A stretch of 64,000 nt of DNA from Flavobacteriales bacterium UBA6772 (GTDB lineage Bacteria; Bacteroidota; Bacteroidia; Flavobacteriales; Flavobacteriaceae): contig CAJIYW010000005.1 in NCBI GenBank assembly GCA_905181765.1, positions 1-64,000 on the forward strand, written 5' to 3'. Position numbers and translations under genes: made by a program. This document shows, one piece after another, positions 57,803 to 64,000 of the stretch; position 1 is the first letter of the stretch, and each line of letters opens with the position of its first letter. The notes beneath the pieces are model-generated. The model saw only the letters and a program-made list of their open reading frames with translations. It did no database searches and was not told the DNA's origin.

Positions 57803-58464
57803 AGTTTATTATAGTATTGTACAATTGTCTCTTCTTCAATGTTTTTAATATTTAGTTTATTGTTTTTAACATATTTTTTTATTGCCGAGGATTGTGGTCC
57901 GAAAATAGTATTAAATTTATTTTTACGTTTGGGAACTTCTACTAATGTTTGGTTAAAGCGAATATATTTTTTGTTCTCTTTCATTTTAAAATCTGCAGGT
58001 TTATCTTTTTGATAACTAGATGCTGCTAATTTTGCCTCTTGATATTCTACAATTTTCCTTGAGAGCAACAAGTTGTCTCCAATATTATGGACAGTAAAAT
58101 ATCTTAATTTATTATTAAGCTTAAAGAGTCGAAAATTTTCTTGAGACTTTGAAAAAATAATTTTTCTTTTTTCGTTCTTTTTTAAATATAACGTTTTACC
58201 ATTTTTTAAGAACTCCATTTCATCTCTATATATATTATATCTTAAAAAGAAGGATTCATTAATATCGTCTACCATTGCAGCTAAATAATCAACTGATGCA
58301 TACATTTTTGGAGCAATTTTTTTAAAAAAATCAGACTTATCTTCTTTTGCCCCTGGCACAAAAACCATTTCATAATCACTACCTCCAATTCCTCCTACTT
58401 GAGAGTTTATATTTGTTGGAAATAACAGAAGTAGTGCACTTAGTAGTAAAAAAATATTTTTCAT
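57799..58464 (-). CDS. Exported protein of unknown function, family A paralogue 1
   Basis: 221 residues from MKNIFLLLSALLLLFPTNINS, a signal peptide; the frame extends to 58575 but those residues are hydrophilic and precede the signal, so I use 58464. It shares FLRYN(I/M)x-DEMEF, KKY and the end IVQYYNKL with the gene at 60425-61108. No known domain. It lies between the two tsaB copies. Confidence 0.7.
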   Translation of the reverse strand: MKNIFLLLSALLLLFPTNINSQVGGIGGSDYEMVFVPGAKEDKSDFFKKIAPKMYASVDYLAAMVDDINESFFLRYNIYRDEMEFLKNGKTLYLKKNEKRKIIFSKSQENFRLFKLNNKLRYFTVHNIGDNLLLSRKIVEYQEAKLAASSYQKDKPADFKMKENKKYIRFNQTLVEVPKRKNKFNTIFGPQSSAIKKYVKNNKLNIKNIEEETIVQYYNKL

Positions 58465-58860
58465 AAAAGAGTTGCTTTTTTTTTGAATTATAAAAGTATA
58501 AAAATAATTTGGTTTTTTTACATCTCTTTGGAGAGGATCTTTAATTTTAATTTCTTTACTGCTAAACTGGTTCATCCAATAATATCTAATTATACTTTTG
58601 GCTTTTGAGCAATATGAGCACGGTGCTATGAGTAAAGGTTACAAAAACAGCTATTAAAGTTGAATTGGTTTATACAGTGTTTGCAGACTTTATAGGTAAT
58701 ATAAATACGTTTAAATTTTGCCGCATTAAATTTGACGATAGTTTGTTGATATAAAATACTCTTTGGAATAGTACTATTTCAGTTAAATTGATTTCCAAGT
58801 TGATAATAAGTGTTTTCACTTCTTTTGTACAGAAGTTGTTGGACGGTGTTGTAAGTACTA
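58465..58860. other. Noncoding gap between the family A gene and the second tsaB segment
   Basis: 396 bases with no long protein-like frame, no RNA gene and no transposase or inverted repeat ends that I can see. The duplicated segment begins abruptly at 58861. Confidence 0.5.
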
Positions 58861-58963
58861 CAGTTTTATTCTGGTGAATTAATTCTAGAATAAGTAATTA
58901 AAACTGATAAACACAATACCTCACAGAATTAAACACTGTGAGGTATTTCTTTTTTTGAAATAC

Positions 58964-58971
58964 TATCTTTG
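58964..58971 (+). promoter_or_regulatory. -7 element TATCTTTG of tsaB copy 2
   Basis: Copied with the segment, so the second tsaB keeps a promoter. Confidence 0.5.
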
Positions 58972-58986
58972 TAAAAAATACAACAA

Positions 58987-59673
58987 TTGGCAATAATCCT
59001 TAACATAGAAACTTCAACTAAAAACTGCTCAGTAAGTATTGCAGATAGTGGTAAAATTATAGCTTTTAAAGAATTGAATAATGGTAATTATTCGCACGCT
59101 GAGGTTTTGCATCCTTTTATAGAAAATATCCTAAAAGAAGGCAATGTCTCTAAATCCGAAATAAACGCCATAGCCGTAAGTAAAGGTCCGGGTTCTTATA
59201 CAGGACTAAGAATTGGTGTTTCAGCGGCAAAAGGACTCTCTTTTGCTTTAAATGTACCATTAATATCAATTGATACGCTTACATCTCTTTCTTTTGCTGC
59301 TTCTATTGATTGTGGGGTAATTGTGCCGATGCTAGATGCACGAAGAATGGAAGTTTATGCTGCTGTTTTTGACAAACAACACAAAAAAATAAGAGAAATT
59401 AAAGCGGAAATTATAGTTGAAACTTCTTTTTCTGATGAATTAGATAGAGGTAAAGTTTATTTTTTAGGAGATGGTGCTCATAAATGCAAAGAAATAATTA
59501 CCCATAAAAACGCTATTTTTATAGATGATAAGTTTCCTTCCTCAAAGGAAATGGCAATATTATCTTATGATAAATATAAAAAAGAAGATATTGAAAATCT
59601 TGCTTACTTCGAACCTTTTTATTTAAAAGACTTTATAGTAATTCCTGAAAAAAAGAAGAAGCCTACATTTTAA
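58987..59673 (+). CDS. tsaB: TsaB, copy 2
   Basis: 228 residues, intact, with the same SKGPGSYTGLRIG signature. I count six amino-acid changes from copy 1 (I/V twice, H/Q, D/V, V/E, V/T) and several silent changes such as ACTGGG to ACAGGA. Both copies kept their frame and key motifs, so both may be used, or gene conversion keeps them alike. Confidence 0.93.
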   Translation: MAIILNIETSTKNCSVSIADSGKIIAFKELNNGNYSHAEVLHPFIENILKEGNVSKSEINAIAVSKGPGSYTGLRIGVSAAKGLSFALNVPLISIDTLTSLSFAASIDCGVIVPMLDARRMEVYAAVFDKQHKKIREIKAEIIVETSFSDELDRGKVYFLGDGAHKCKEIITHKNAIFIDDKFPSSKEMAILSYDKYKKEDIENLAYFEPFYLKDFIVIPEKKKKPTF

Positions 59674-59679
59674 AGTTTA

Positions 59680-59976
59680 CTTGATAAAGATATTAGATCA
59701 TTAGTATTCGTAGGGTTTAATTATTAGGCGTACCGTTGGCTCTTTTTCTTATATTAAAGAAGGGTAACGAATTCCTAAAAAACTCTTGATTTGTTCTATA
59801 ACAGAGACTTCGTTATGTAATTTTTTTATTATCAATGATACTTTTTATTTAAGCAGTTAGCGTGTCTACTGGTTACTATGTAAAAACTCAATGTTAATTT
59901 AATGTTATGTTAATGTTTGGAAATTGTTACAAAAAGCATATATTTGATAAAGGAACACAATCAAAAAAAGCAAATT
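59680..59976. other. AT-rich gap before the YwqK-like gene
   Basis: No open frame with protein character and no RNA gene seen. An open frame does begin at 59917, but I start the YwqK-like gene at the signal peptide. Confidence 0.45.
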
Positions 59977-60327
59977 ATGAAAAAAATACTTACAATTGCA
60001 ATGTTTTGCATCGCAGCGATAGGATACTCTCAAGATATAACTCCAACTTATGAAGCGGAAGGTGAGCTTGTGAAGGCTACTTATTATCATGAAGACGGCA
60101 CTATTAGTAAAGAAGGGTATTTTAAAAATAAGAAATTAACAGGCAAGTGGACTCGTTTTGACAAACAAGGGAATAAAGTTCAATTGGCTTTTTATAAAGA
60201 CGGTAAAAAAACTGGAAAATGGTTTTTTTGGAATGAAGGCTCTTTACAAGAAGTTACGTATGTGAACAACTCAGTTAAAAGTGTTAATGTTTGGACATCG
60301 GAATCCAAATTGGCTTTTAATAGATAA
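59977..60327 (+). CDS. YwqK-family/MORN-repeat exported protein
   Basis: 116 residues from MKKILTIAMFCIAAIGYSQ (signal peptide). Repeats of the form YYHEDGTISKEGYFKNKKLTGKWTRF and FYKDGKKTGKWFFW are MORN-like, as in YwqK-type proteins that are often labelled antitoxins. No toxin gene is beside it. The longer frame to 59917 adds a hydrophilic lead only. Confidence 0.8.
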   Translation: MKKILTIAMFCIAAIGYSQDITPTYEAEGELVKATYYHEDGTISKEGYFKNKKLTGKWTRFDKQGNKVQLAFYKDGKKTGKWFFWNEGSLQEVTYVNNSVKSVNVWTSESKLAFNR

Positions 60328-60347
60328 AGATTAAATAGCGTTAATAA

Positions 60348-60381
60348 AAAAATCCAAAGTAAATTTTACTTTGGATTTTTT
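60348..60381 (+). terminator. Terminator after the YwqK-like gene
   Basis: AAAATCCAAAGTAAA/TTTACTTTGGATTTT stem, with T6 after it. Confidence 0.8.
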
Positions 60382-60424
60382 ATTATCTTTAATACCAAGC
60401 AATACAGAAAGTATTCGTTTTTAA

Positions 60425-61108
60425 TTACTCTAACGAATTATAATAGGTTACAATCTTCACTAAATCATCTATTTTTTTATGAGACAATTTTTGTAAACTC
60501 ATATATTTTTTTATTTCCCCCCCTTTGTCCGCAAATAAAGCATAAAATGATTTTTTTTTCTTTGGAACAATTTTAACCGTTGTATTTTCAAAAGCAATAA
60601 AATTTTTATCTTTTTTTCTAAAGAATTTAGGAGCTACTTTTACATCAAACTGCGTTATTGCTTTTTTCCCTTCATCAAACTCCACATATTGCTTTACTAA
60701 AACGGAATTCTTTCCAGAGTTTTTTATAACAAAATAGTTCAATTCATCTTTCAATTTAAAAACTCCGTATTTAGCTTTTATTTCAAAAAAATCTATAATT
60801 TTATTATTATTTTTATTTAAGATGAATGTTTTTTCATAATTCATATACTCCATTTCATCAGTAAACATATTGTATCTTAAAAAATAGATTTCTTTAGATT
60901 CGCTTATATATGCTTTTTTATAATCTTGATGTGTAAACCTTAAAAAAGCAGTTTTTTTAATATCTTCCTTATCAAACTTTATGATTTTTTTGACAGTACC
61001 AATTTCATTTCTAACTTTGTTTTTAAATTCAAAATTTGGATCTGTTTGAGCAATAGCATCACCAATGGGAATAATAAATAAAAAGGTAATTAAGAATATT
61101 TTTTTCAT
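60425..61108 (-). CDS. Exported protein of unknown function, family A paralogue 2
   Basis: 227 residues with a signal peptide (MKKIFLITFLFIIPIGDAIAQ). It aligns along its length with the gene at 57799-58464: FLRYNMFTDEMEYM, KKYMSL and IVTYYNSLE. The shared parts fall late in the chains, the first 60 residues differ. Function and family unknown. Confidence 0.72.
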   Translation of the reverse strand: MKKIFLITFLFIIPIGDAIAQTDPNFEFKNKVRNEIGTVKKIIKFDKEDIKKTAFLRFTHQDYKKAYISESKEIYFLRYNMFTDEMEYMNYEKTFILNKNNNKIIDFFEIKAKYGVFKLKDELNYFVIKNSGKNSVLVKQYVEFDEGKKAITQFDVKVAPKFFRKKDKNFIAFENTTVKIVPKKKKSFYALFADKGGEIKKYMSLQKLSHKKIDDLVKIVTYYNSLE

Positions 61109-61503
61109 GGTTGTAAATTAAGGTATTATATATATAAATCGTAATCTAATTTAACTAAGTATACTTGATTTTAAACTGAATACGCAACAACGTTATTTTT
61201 TTATTGATCTAGAAGCTTGTTGTACCAACTTACTTTTAATCTTTTTTTACTTTTTTCAATTCTTAAGTATTTTCTTCTTTACTAAAATTAAGTTTACATA
61301 TCGATTACTCAGACGTTGTAACTTGAGGATATCCGCGTAAAGTATTAAATTTTACAATTCCATGTAAGAAGAATTTTATTTATGTGTTGTAGATGTCTAT
61401 TAAAAGCTGTTTCTTTAGATTTGTGATCCTCCTATAATATATTTGGAATACATCAAATAATAACCAACAATTAGGTGTTTTAATTAGAGTTCTTTTAAAT
61501 AAA
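61109..61503. other. AT-rich gap without recognised features
   Basis: About 395 bases between the family A gene and the tonB terminator. No protein-like frame, RNA gene or repeat found. Confidence 0.5.
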
Positions 61504-61536
61504 AAAACGCTTAGAAGTTATTCTAAGCGTTTTATA
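61504..61536 (-). terminator. Terminator of the tonB gene
   Basis: AAAACGCTTAGAA/TTCTAAGCGTTTT stem with loop GTTA. T-run on the minus strand. Confidence 0.85.
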
Positions 61537-61553
61537 TATATCTTATTAAATTA

Positions 61554-62273
61554 TTATTCTACTAATAAAGAAAACGGAATATTATAACTAACACCTACTG
61601 GTTTCCCTCTTTGTTTACCTGGTTTCATTTTAGGCAACATTTTCATTACTTTAATAACTTCTGATTTAATTCTTGGGTGCGGCGCTCTTGCTTGAATATT
61701 AACAATGTTACCTTGTCTATCAATTTTAAAACCAATAAATACTCTTTTCTTACCTGGAGATAAGCCTAGTTCATTAGGTAAATCTGCATCAAACTTTCTA
61801 GAAAAGTGTTTTTGTACCATTTTACTAAAACAGTCTTTTAATTCTTTTTTAGAACCTTTACATCCTGGAAATACGGGTGCATCTTCAATGATCATAAAGT
61901 TTACATCTTCAATAATCTCTTCTCCTATTTCAATTTCTACAATTTCCTCAACTTCTACAGCTTCATTTTCATCTGTTTCGGTAGATTCTATTACAGTTTC
62001 TTCTACTTCCTTTTCATCTTCTACCACTTCTATCTTTTCAGGTGCTGGTGGTGGTGGTGTTTTCGGTTTTACTGGTTCCACTCTTTCAGTGATAGGAATA
62101 TCCTCCTCCATCATTGCATTCATATTTGCAATACCTAAACTACTTGTGGTTTTGTCATAAGTTTTCTTTTCAATTGCAGCGTAGGTTACAAATAAGGCTA
62201 ATACAAGACCAATTTGCATAAATATTTTACTGTAATTTTCTAAATTCGATTTAGGATTCTTCTTTATTTCCAT
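61554..62273 (-). CDS. Energy transducer TonB
   Basis: 239 residues: one N-terminal membrane helix (about 16-34), a proline/glutamate linker with KPKTPPPPAPEKIEVVEDEKE, and the C-terminal TonB domain (FKIDRQGNIVNIQARAPHPR, LPKMKPGKQRGKPVGV). It drives TonB-dependent outer-membrane uptake together with ExbB/ExbD, which are not here. Confidence 0.9.
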   Translation of the reverse strand: MEIKKNPKSNLENYSKIFMQIGLVLALFVTYAAIEKKTYDKTTSSLGIANMNAMMEEDIPITERVEPVKPKTPPPPAPEKIEVVEDEKEVEETVIESTETDENEAVEVEEIVEIEIGEEIIEDVNFMIIEDAPVFPGCKGSKKELKDCFSKMVQKHFSRKFDADLPNELGLSPGKKRVFIGFKIDRQGNIVNIQARAPHPRIKSEVIKVMKMLPKMKPGKQRGKPVGVSYNIPFSLLVE

Positions 62274-62335
62274 GGAATAAGAGTTTTTAATAGTTTGCTA
62301 ATTTAGCTAAATTATTGTGTTAATTACAAATCTTT

Positions 62336-62701
62336 TCATTTTTTAACTTCAATTTTTGTGCCAATCTTATTGACCACAAATAAACCTAATAAAACACCAA
62401 GAGAATTCGCAATAACATCATGGTAATCTCCCGTTCTGTAAGATGTTAATGTATTTTGTAAAATTTCAATAATTACACCCAATAAAATGCAGCAAACTAC
62501 AACTAGCAGTTTTTTCTTCTTTTTGTAAAATACAATCAACCAAGAGATACTTAATACGAAATATGCAAAGCAATGTTGCCATTTATCTAGATGCGTAACG
62601 CCCAAGTTATATGCAGGTACTTTAATTAGGCTTAAAATTACAAGACTAAGGGTTATAGCCACCGCTATTAAAATCATTTTACCCTTTAACCAATCTTTCA
62701 T
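62336..62701 (-). CDS. VanZ-family membrane protein
   Basis: About 121 residues from [14 protein letters not shown], with four membrane segments and the VanZ pieces [13 protein letters not shown] and [17 protein letters not shown]. It overlaps gcvH by 23 bases (35 if the earlier Met is used). Usual place beside gcvH and sprA in the family. No vancomycin link is implied. Confidence 0.85.
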   Translation of the reverse strand: MKDWLKGKMILIAVAITLSLVILSLIKVPAYNLGVTHLDKWQHCFAYFVLSISWLIVFYKKKKKLLVVVCCILLGVIIEILQNTLTSYRTGDYHDVIANSLGVLLGLFVVNKIGTKIEVKK

Positions 62702-63059
62702 AAGCTGCAGCATCTAATAAATCTTCTAGTTGTGAGTTGTCAGTGAATTTAATTTTTATCATCCAACCTTTATTATAAGGATCTGTGTTTACCAATTCTG
62801 GATCATCTTCTAACGTATCGTTAAATTCAATAACTTCTCCTGTTAAGGGCATAAATAAGTCAGATACTGTTTTTACAGCCTCCACGGAGCCAAATACTTC
62901 ACCTTCAGCTACAGTGTCATCTAGGGTGTCTACATCTACATAAACAATATCTCCTAATTCTCCTTGTGCAAAATCTGTAATTCCTATGGTTGCAATAGTA
63001 CCTTCTATCTGAATCCACTCGTGATCTTTGGTATACTTTAATTCTGATGGAATATTCAT
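62679..63059 (-). CDS. gcvH: Glycine cleavage system H protein
   Basis: 126 residues, full length. The lipoyl-lysine is in [13 protein letters not shown]. It carries the aminomethyl group between the P, T and L proteins. Start ATG 63059, 26 bases after the sprA stop. Confidence 0.95.
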   Translation of the reverse strand: MNIPSELKYTKDHEWIQIEGTIATIGITDFAQGELGDIVYVDVDTLDDTVAEGEVFGSVEAVKTVSDLFMPLTGEVIEFNDTLEDDPELVNTDPYNKGWMIKIKFTDNSQLEDLLDAAAYERLVKG

Positions 63060-63085
63060 TTTAATAAATTTATTTTGTTAATTAT

Positions 63086-64000
63086 TTAATTACCTCCTAA
63101 ATTATAGATAATATTAAATCCTCCATTTATGGCTTGTCTAGGGAAAGTTGTAGAGATTGCATATTTAGATGTTTGATGATTGTAATAAAAAGATGCTGTT
63201 AAACTACTACTCAATCTATAATCGGCTGTAAATTTAATAGAAAATAATCTTTGTCCACCACTAATTTGGTTATTATCTTCATCTACAGACCTAATTTGTG
63301 TTAAATTATCTCTTAAAGAAACATCTGCTCTTAAATTAACATCTCCTTTTAAGGTTTGTTTTTTACCTGTAAACCGCGTATTTACTTTTACATCCTTAAA
63401 AACATACCCCATTCCAAGAATATATTCTGTTCCTTTTATATCTGTTAAAGTGCTATTATTAAAATTCATAGTAAGTGTCCTGTCACTTTTTACTTCACCT
63501 CTTAGAGAAAATGAATTACGCATTTTCATGTCAAGTTTAATTAAAGGAGAAAATTCATCTACCAATGTAGCTGCAGAAACTAATAATTGAGGTTCATAGT
63601 TCCCTGCAGAGTTACTATTTGAAAATGCATTTGCACTATCATATTGTAAATTATTGGTAAAACTAGAGACCGTATATGAAGATTTATAACCATGAGAAAT
63701 AACAAAGCTGCTAAAGTTTCTTTTAAAGAAACCTAATTTCATGAATCCAGAATAACGCAAAGTCCAATTTGGTATCGGTATATTTCTAAATAAACCTGTA
63801 TTTATTTTATTGGGATTAGAACCAGAATATGCCGCCATAAATGCTGGTAACAATACTTGCTGACTATTTCTTCCAAAGCCATCAATGGGTGCACCGGTTT
63901 CTTTAGCCAGTCTGTTTGCGATGATGCTTCTATATTCTTTCATTGTTTGAAACAAGGCATCTCCATCAGTAAATGCTGTTGCAATCATTGCATGACTGGT
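63086..64000 (-). CDS. sprA: C-terminal part of SprA, the T9SS outer membrane translocon
   Basis: The frame gives 300 residues from an internal Met at 63988, and the gene runs past the window. The end matches SprA: LPAFMAAYSGSNPNKI, ISHGYKSSYTVSSF and the final strands to YNLGGN. SprA is a very large beta-barrel through which T9SS substrates leave the cell. The order sprA-gcvH-vanZ is the family norm. Confidence 0.9.
   Translation of the reverse strand, partial: TSHAMIATAFTDGDALFQTMKEYRSIIANRLAKETGAPIDGFGRNSQQVLLPAFMAAYSGSNPNKINTGLFRNIPIPNWTLRYSGFMKLGFFKRNFSSFVISHGYKSSYTVSSFTNNLQYDSANAFSNSNSAGNYEPQLLVSAATLVDEFSPLIKLDMKMRNSFSLRGEVKSDRTLTMNFNNSTLTDIKGTEYILGMGYVFKDVKVNTRFTGKKQTLKGDVNLRADVSLRDNLTQIRSVDEDNNQISGGQRLFSIKFTADYRLSSSLTASFYYNHQTSKYAISTTFPRQAINGGFNIIYNLGGN

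Larger units (their letters stand above)
56990..57808 (+). repeat. Original copy of the 819-bp duplicated segment (tolC tail, terminator, promoter, tsaB)
   Basis: It includes the last 33 bases of tolC, the terminator, the promoter and the whole tsaB gene, and recurs at a fixed offset of 1871 bases. This copy is the original, as the tolC end is in its natural place here. Confidence 0.95.
58861..59679 (+). repeat. Second copy of the 819-bp duplicated segment
   Basis: Matches 56990-57808 without gaps, and starts with 33 bases of tolC 3' end that have no tolC before them, so this is the derived copy. Both ends break off abruptly (after AAAGTTTA at 59679), with no flanking repeat. Confidence 0.95.

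Noticed and set aside
57799..58575. Longer start (58575) for the family A gene
   Set aside because: The added 37 residues are hydrophilic and would bury the signal peptide.
59977..60327. Toxin-antitoxin module
   Set aside because: YwqK-type proteins are often labelled antitoxins, but no toxin gene is adjacent and this one has a signal peptide.
61705..62160. 151-codon plus-strand Ser-rich open frame opposite tonB
   Set aside because: Its Ser/Thr runs mirror the Glu-rich linker codons of tonB on the other strand.

Overview
The window is AT-rich, densely coded bacterial chromosome from a marine-type member of the Flavobacteriaceae (Bacteroidota); Polaribacter or Tenacibaculum relatives are a guess, the family is not. 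The evidence is the gliding/type IX secretion genes (sprA end, sprE), a type B T9SS sorting domain, DUF4270/4271/4296/5687 families, the sprA-gcvH-vanZ order, an ATP synthase cluster that stops at the gamma subunit, and repeated TAnnTTTG promoter elements of the Bacteroidota sigma factor. No tRNA, rRNA, CRISPR array, transposase or prophage was recognised.

Layout. 0-7.7 kb is an accessory stretch: two esterases/hydrolases, a Crp-like regulator, an ABC ATPase, a prolyl oligopeptidase, plus a truncated flavin monooxygenase and a dead thioredoxin gene. 7.9-15.0 kb is one giant secreted adhesin (L-type lectin domain, about 20 Ig-like repeats of about 70 residues, two other domains, T9SS type B C-terminus), read here in several frames because of seven single-base indels. 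15.2-19.2 kb is a PadR-controlled ABC exporter operon whose last three genes carry lesions. 19.4-27.8 kb runs sprE, bactofilin, two small membrane proteins and atpBEFHAG. 28-41 kb holds housekeeping genes: aldehyde dehydrogenase, asparaginase-like hydrolase, tyrS, pyrC, a dolichol-phosphate-mannose-synthase-like transferase, hemD, radA. 41.6-47 kb holds panC (frameshifted), a GT5 protein, a DUF4270 lipoprotein (frameshifted) and glmS. 47-50.4 kb holds marC, deoC and a left-handed beta-helix acyltransferase. 50.5-55.6 kb is a cytochrome c oxidase biogenesis/subunit run (ctaB, two subunit III genes, subunit IV, SCO proteins, DUF420). 55.7-61 kb holds a tolC-like gene followed by tsaB, a second diverged copy of tsaB made by an 819-bp duplication, and two paralogous exported proteins of unknown function. 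61.5-64 kb ends in tonB, vanZ, gcvH and the 3' end of sprA.

How it fits together. sprA and sprE belong to the secretion machine that would export the giant adhesin. The atp cluster and the oxidase run give respiration and ATP. Most of the rest is ordinary flavobacterial housekeeping in conserved order.

The most noteworthy features are the duplicated tsaB, the homogenised adhesin repeat array with the tail of a lost neighbour upstream of it, and the unusual load of single-base indels in the adhesin, the ABC operon, panC and DUF4270. Many of these are non-homopolymer insertions, so uncorrected sequencing error must be excluded before any is called a real pseudogene. I did not find a convincing new multi-gene defence or metabolic system.
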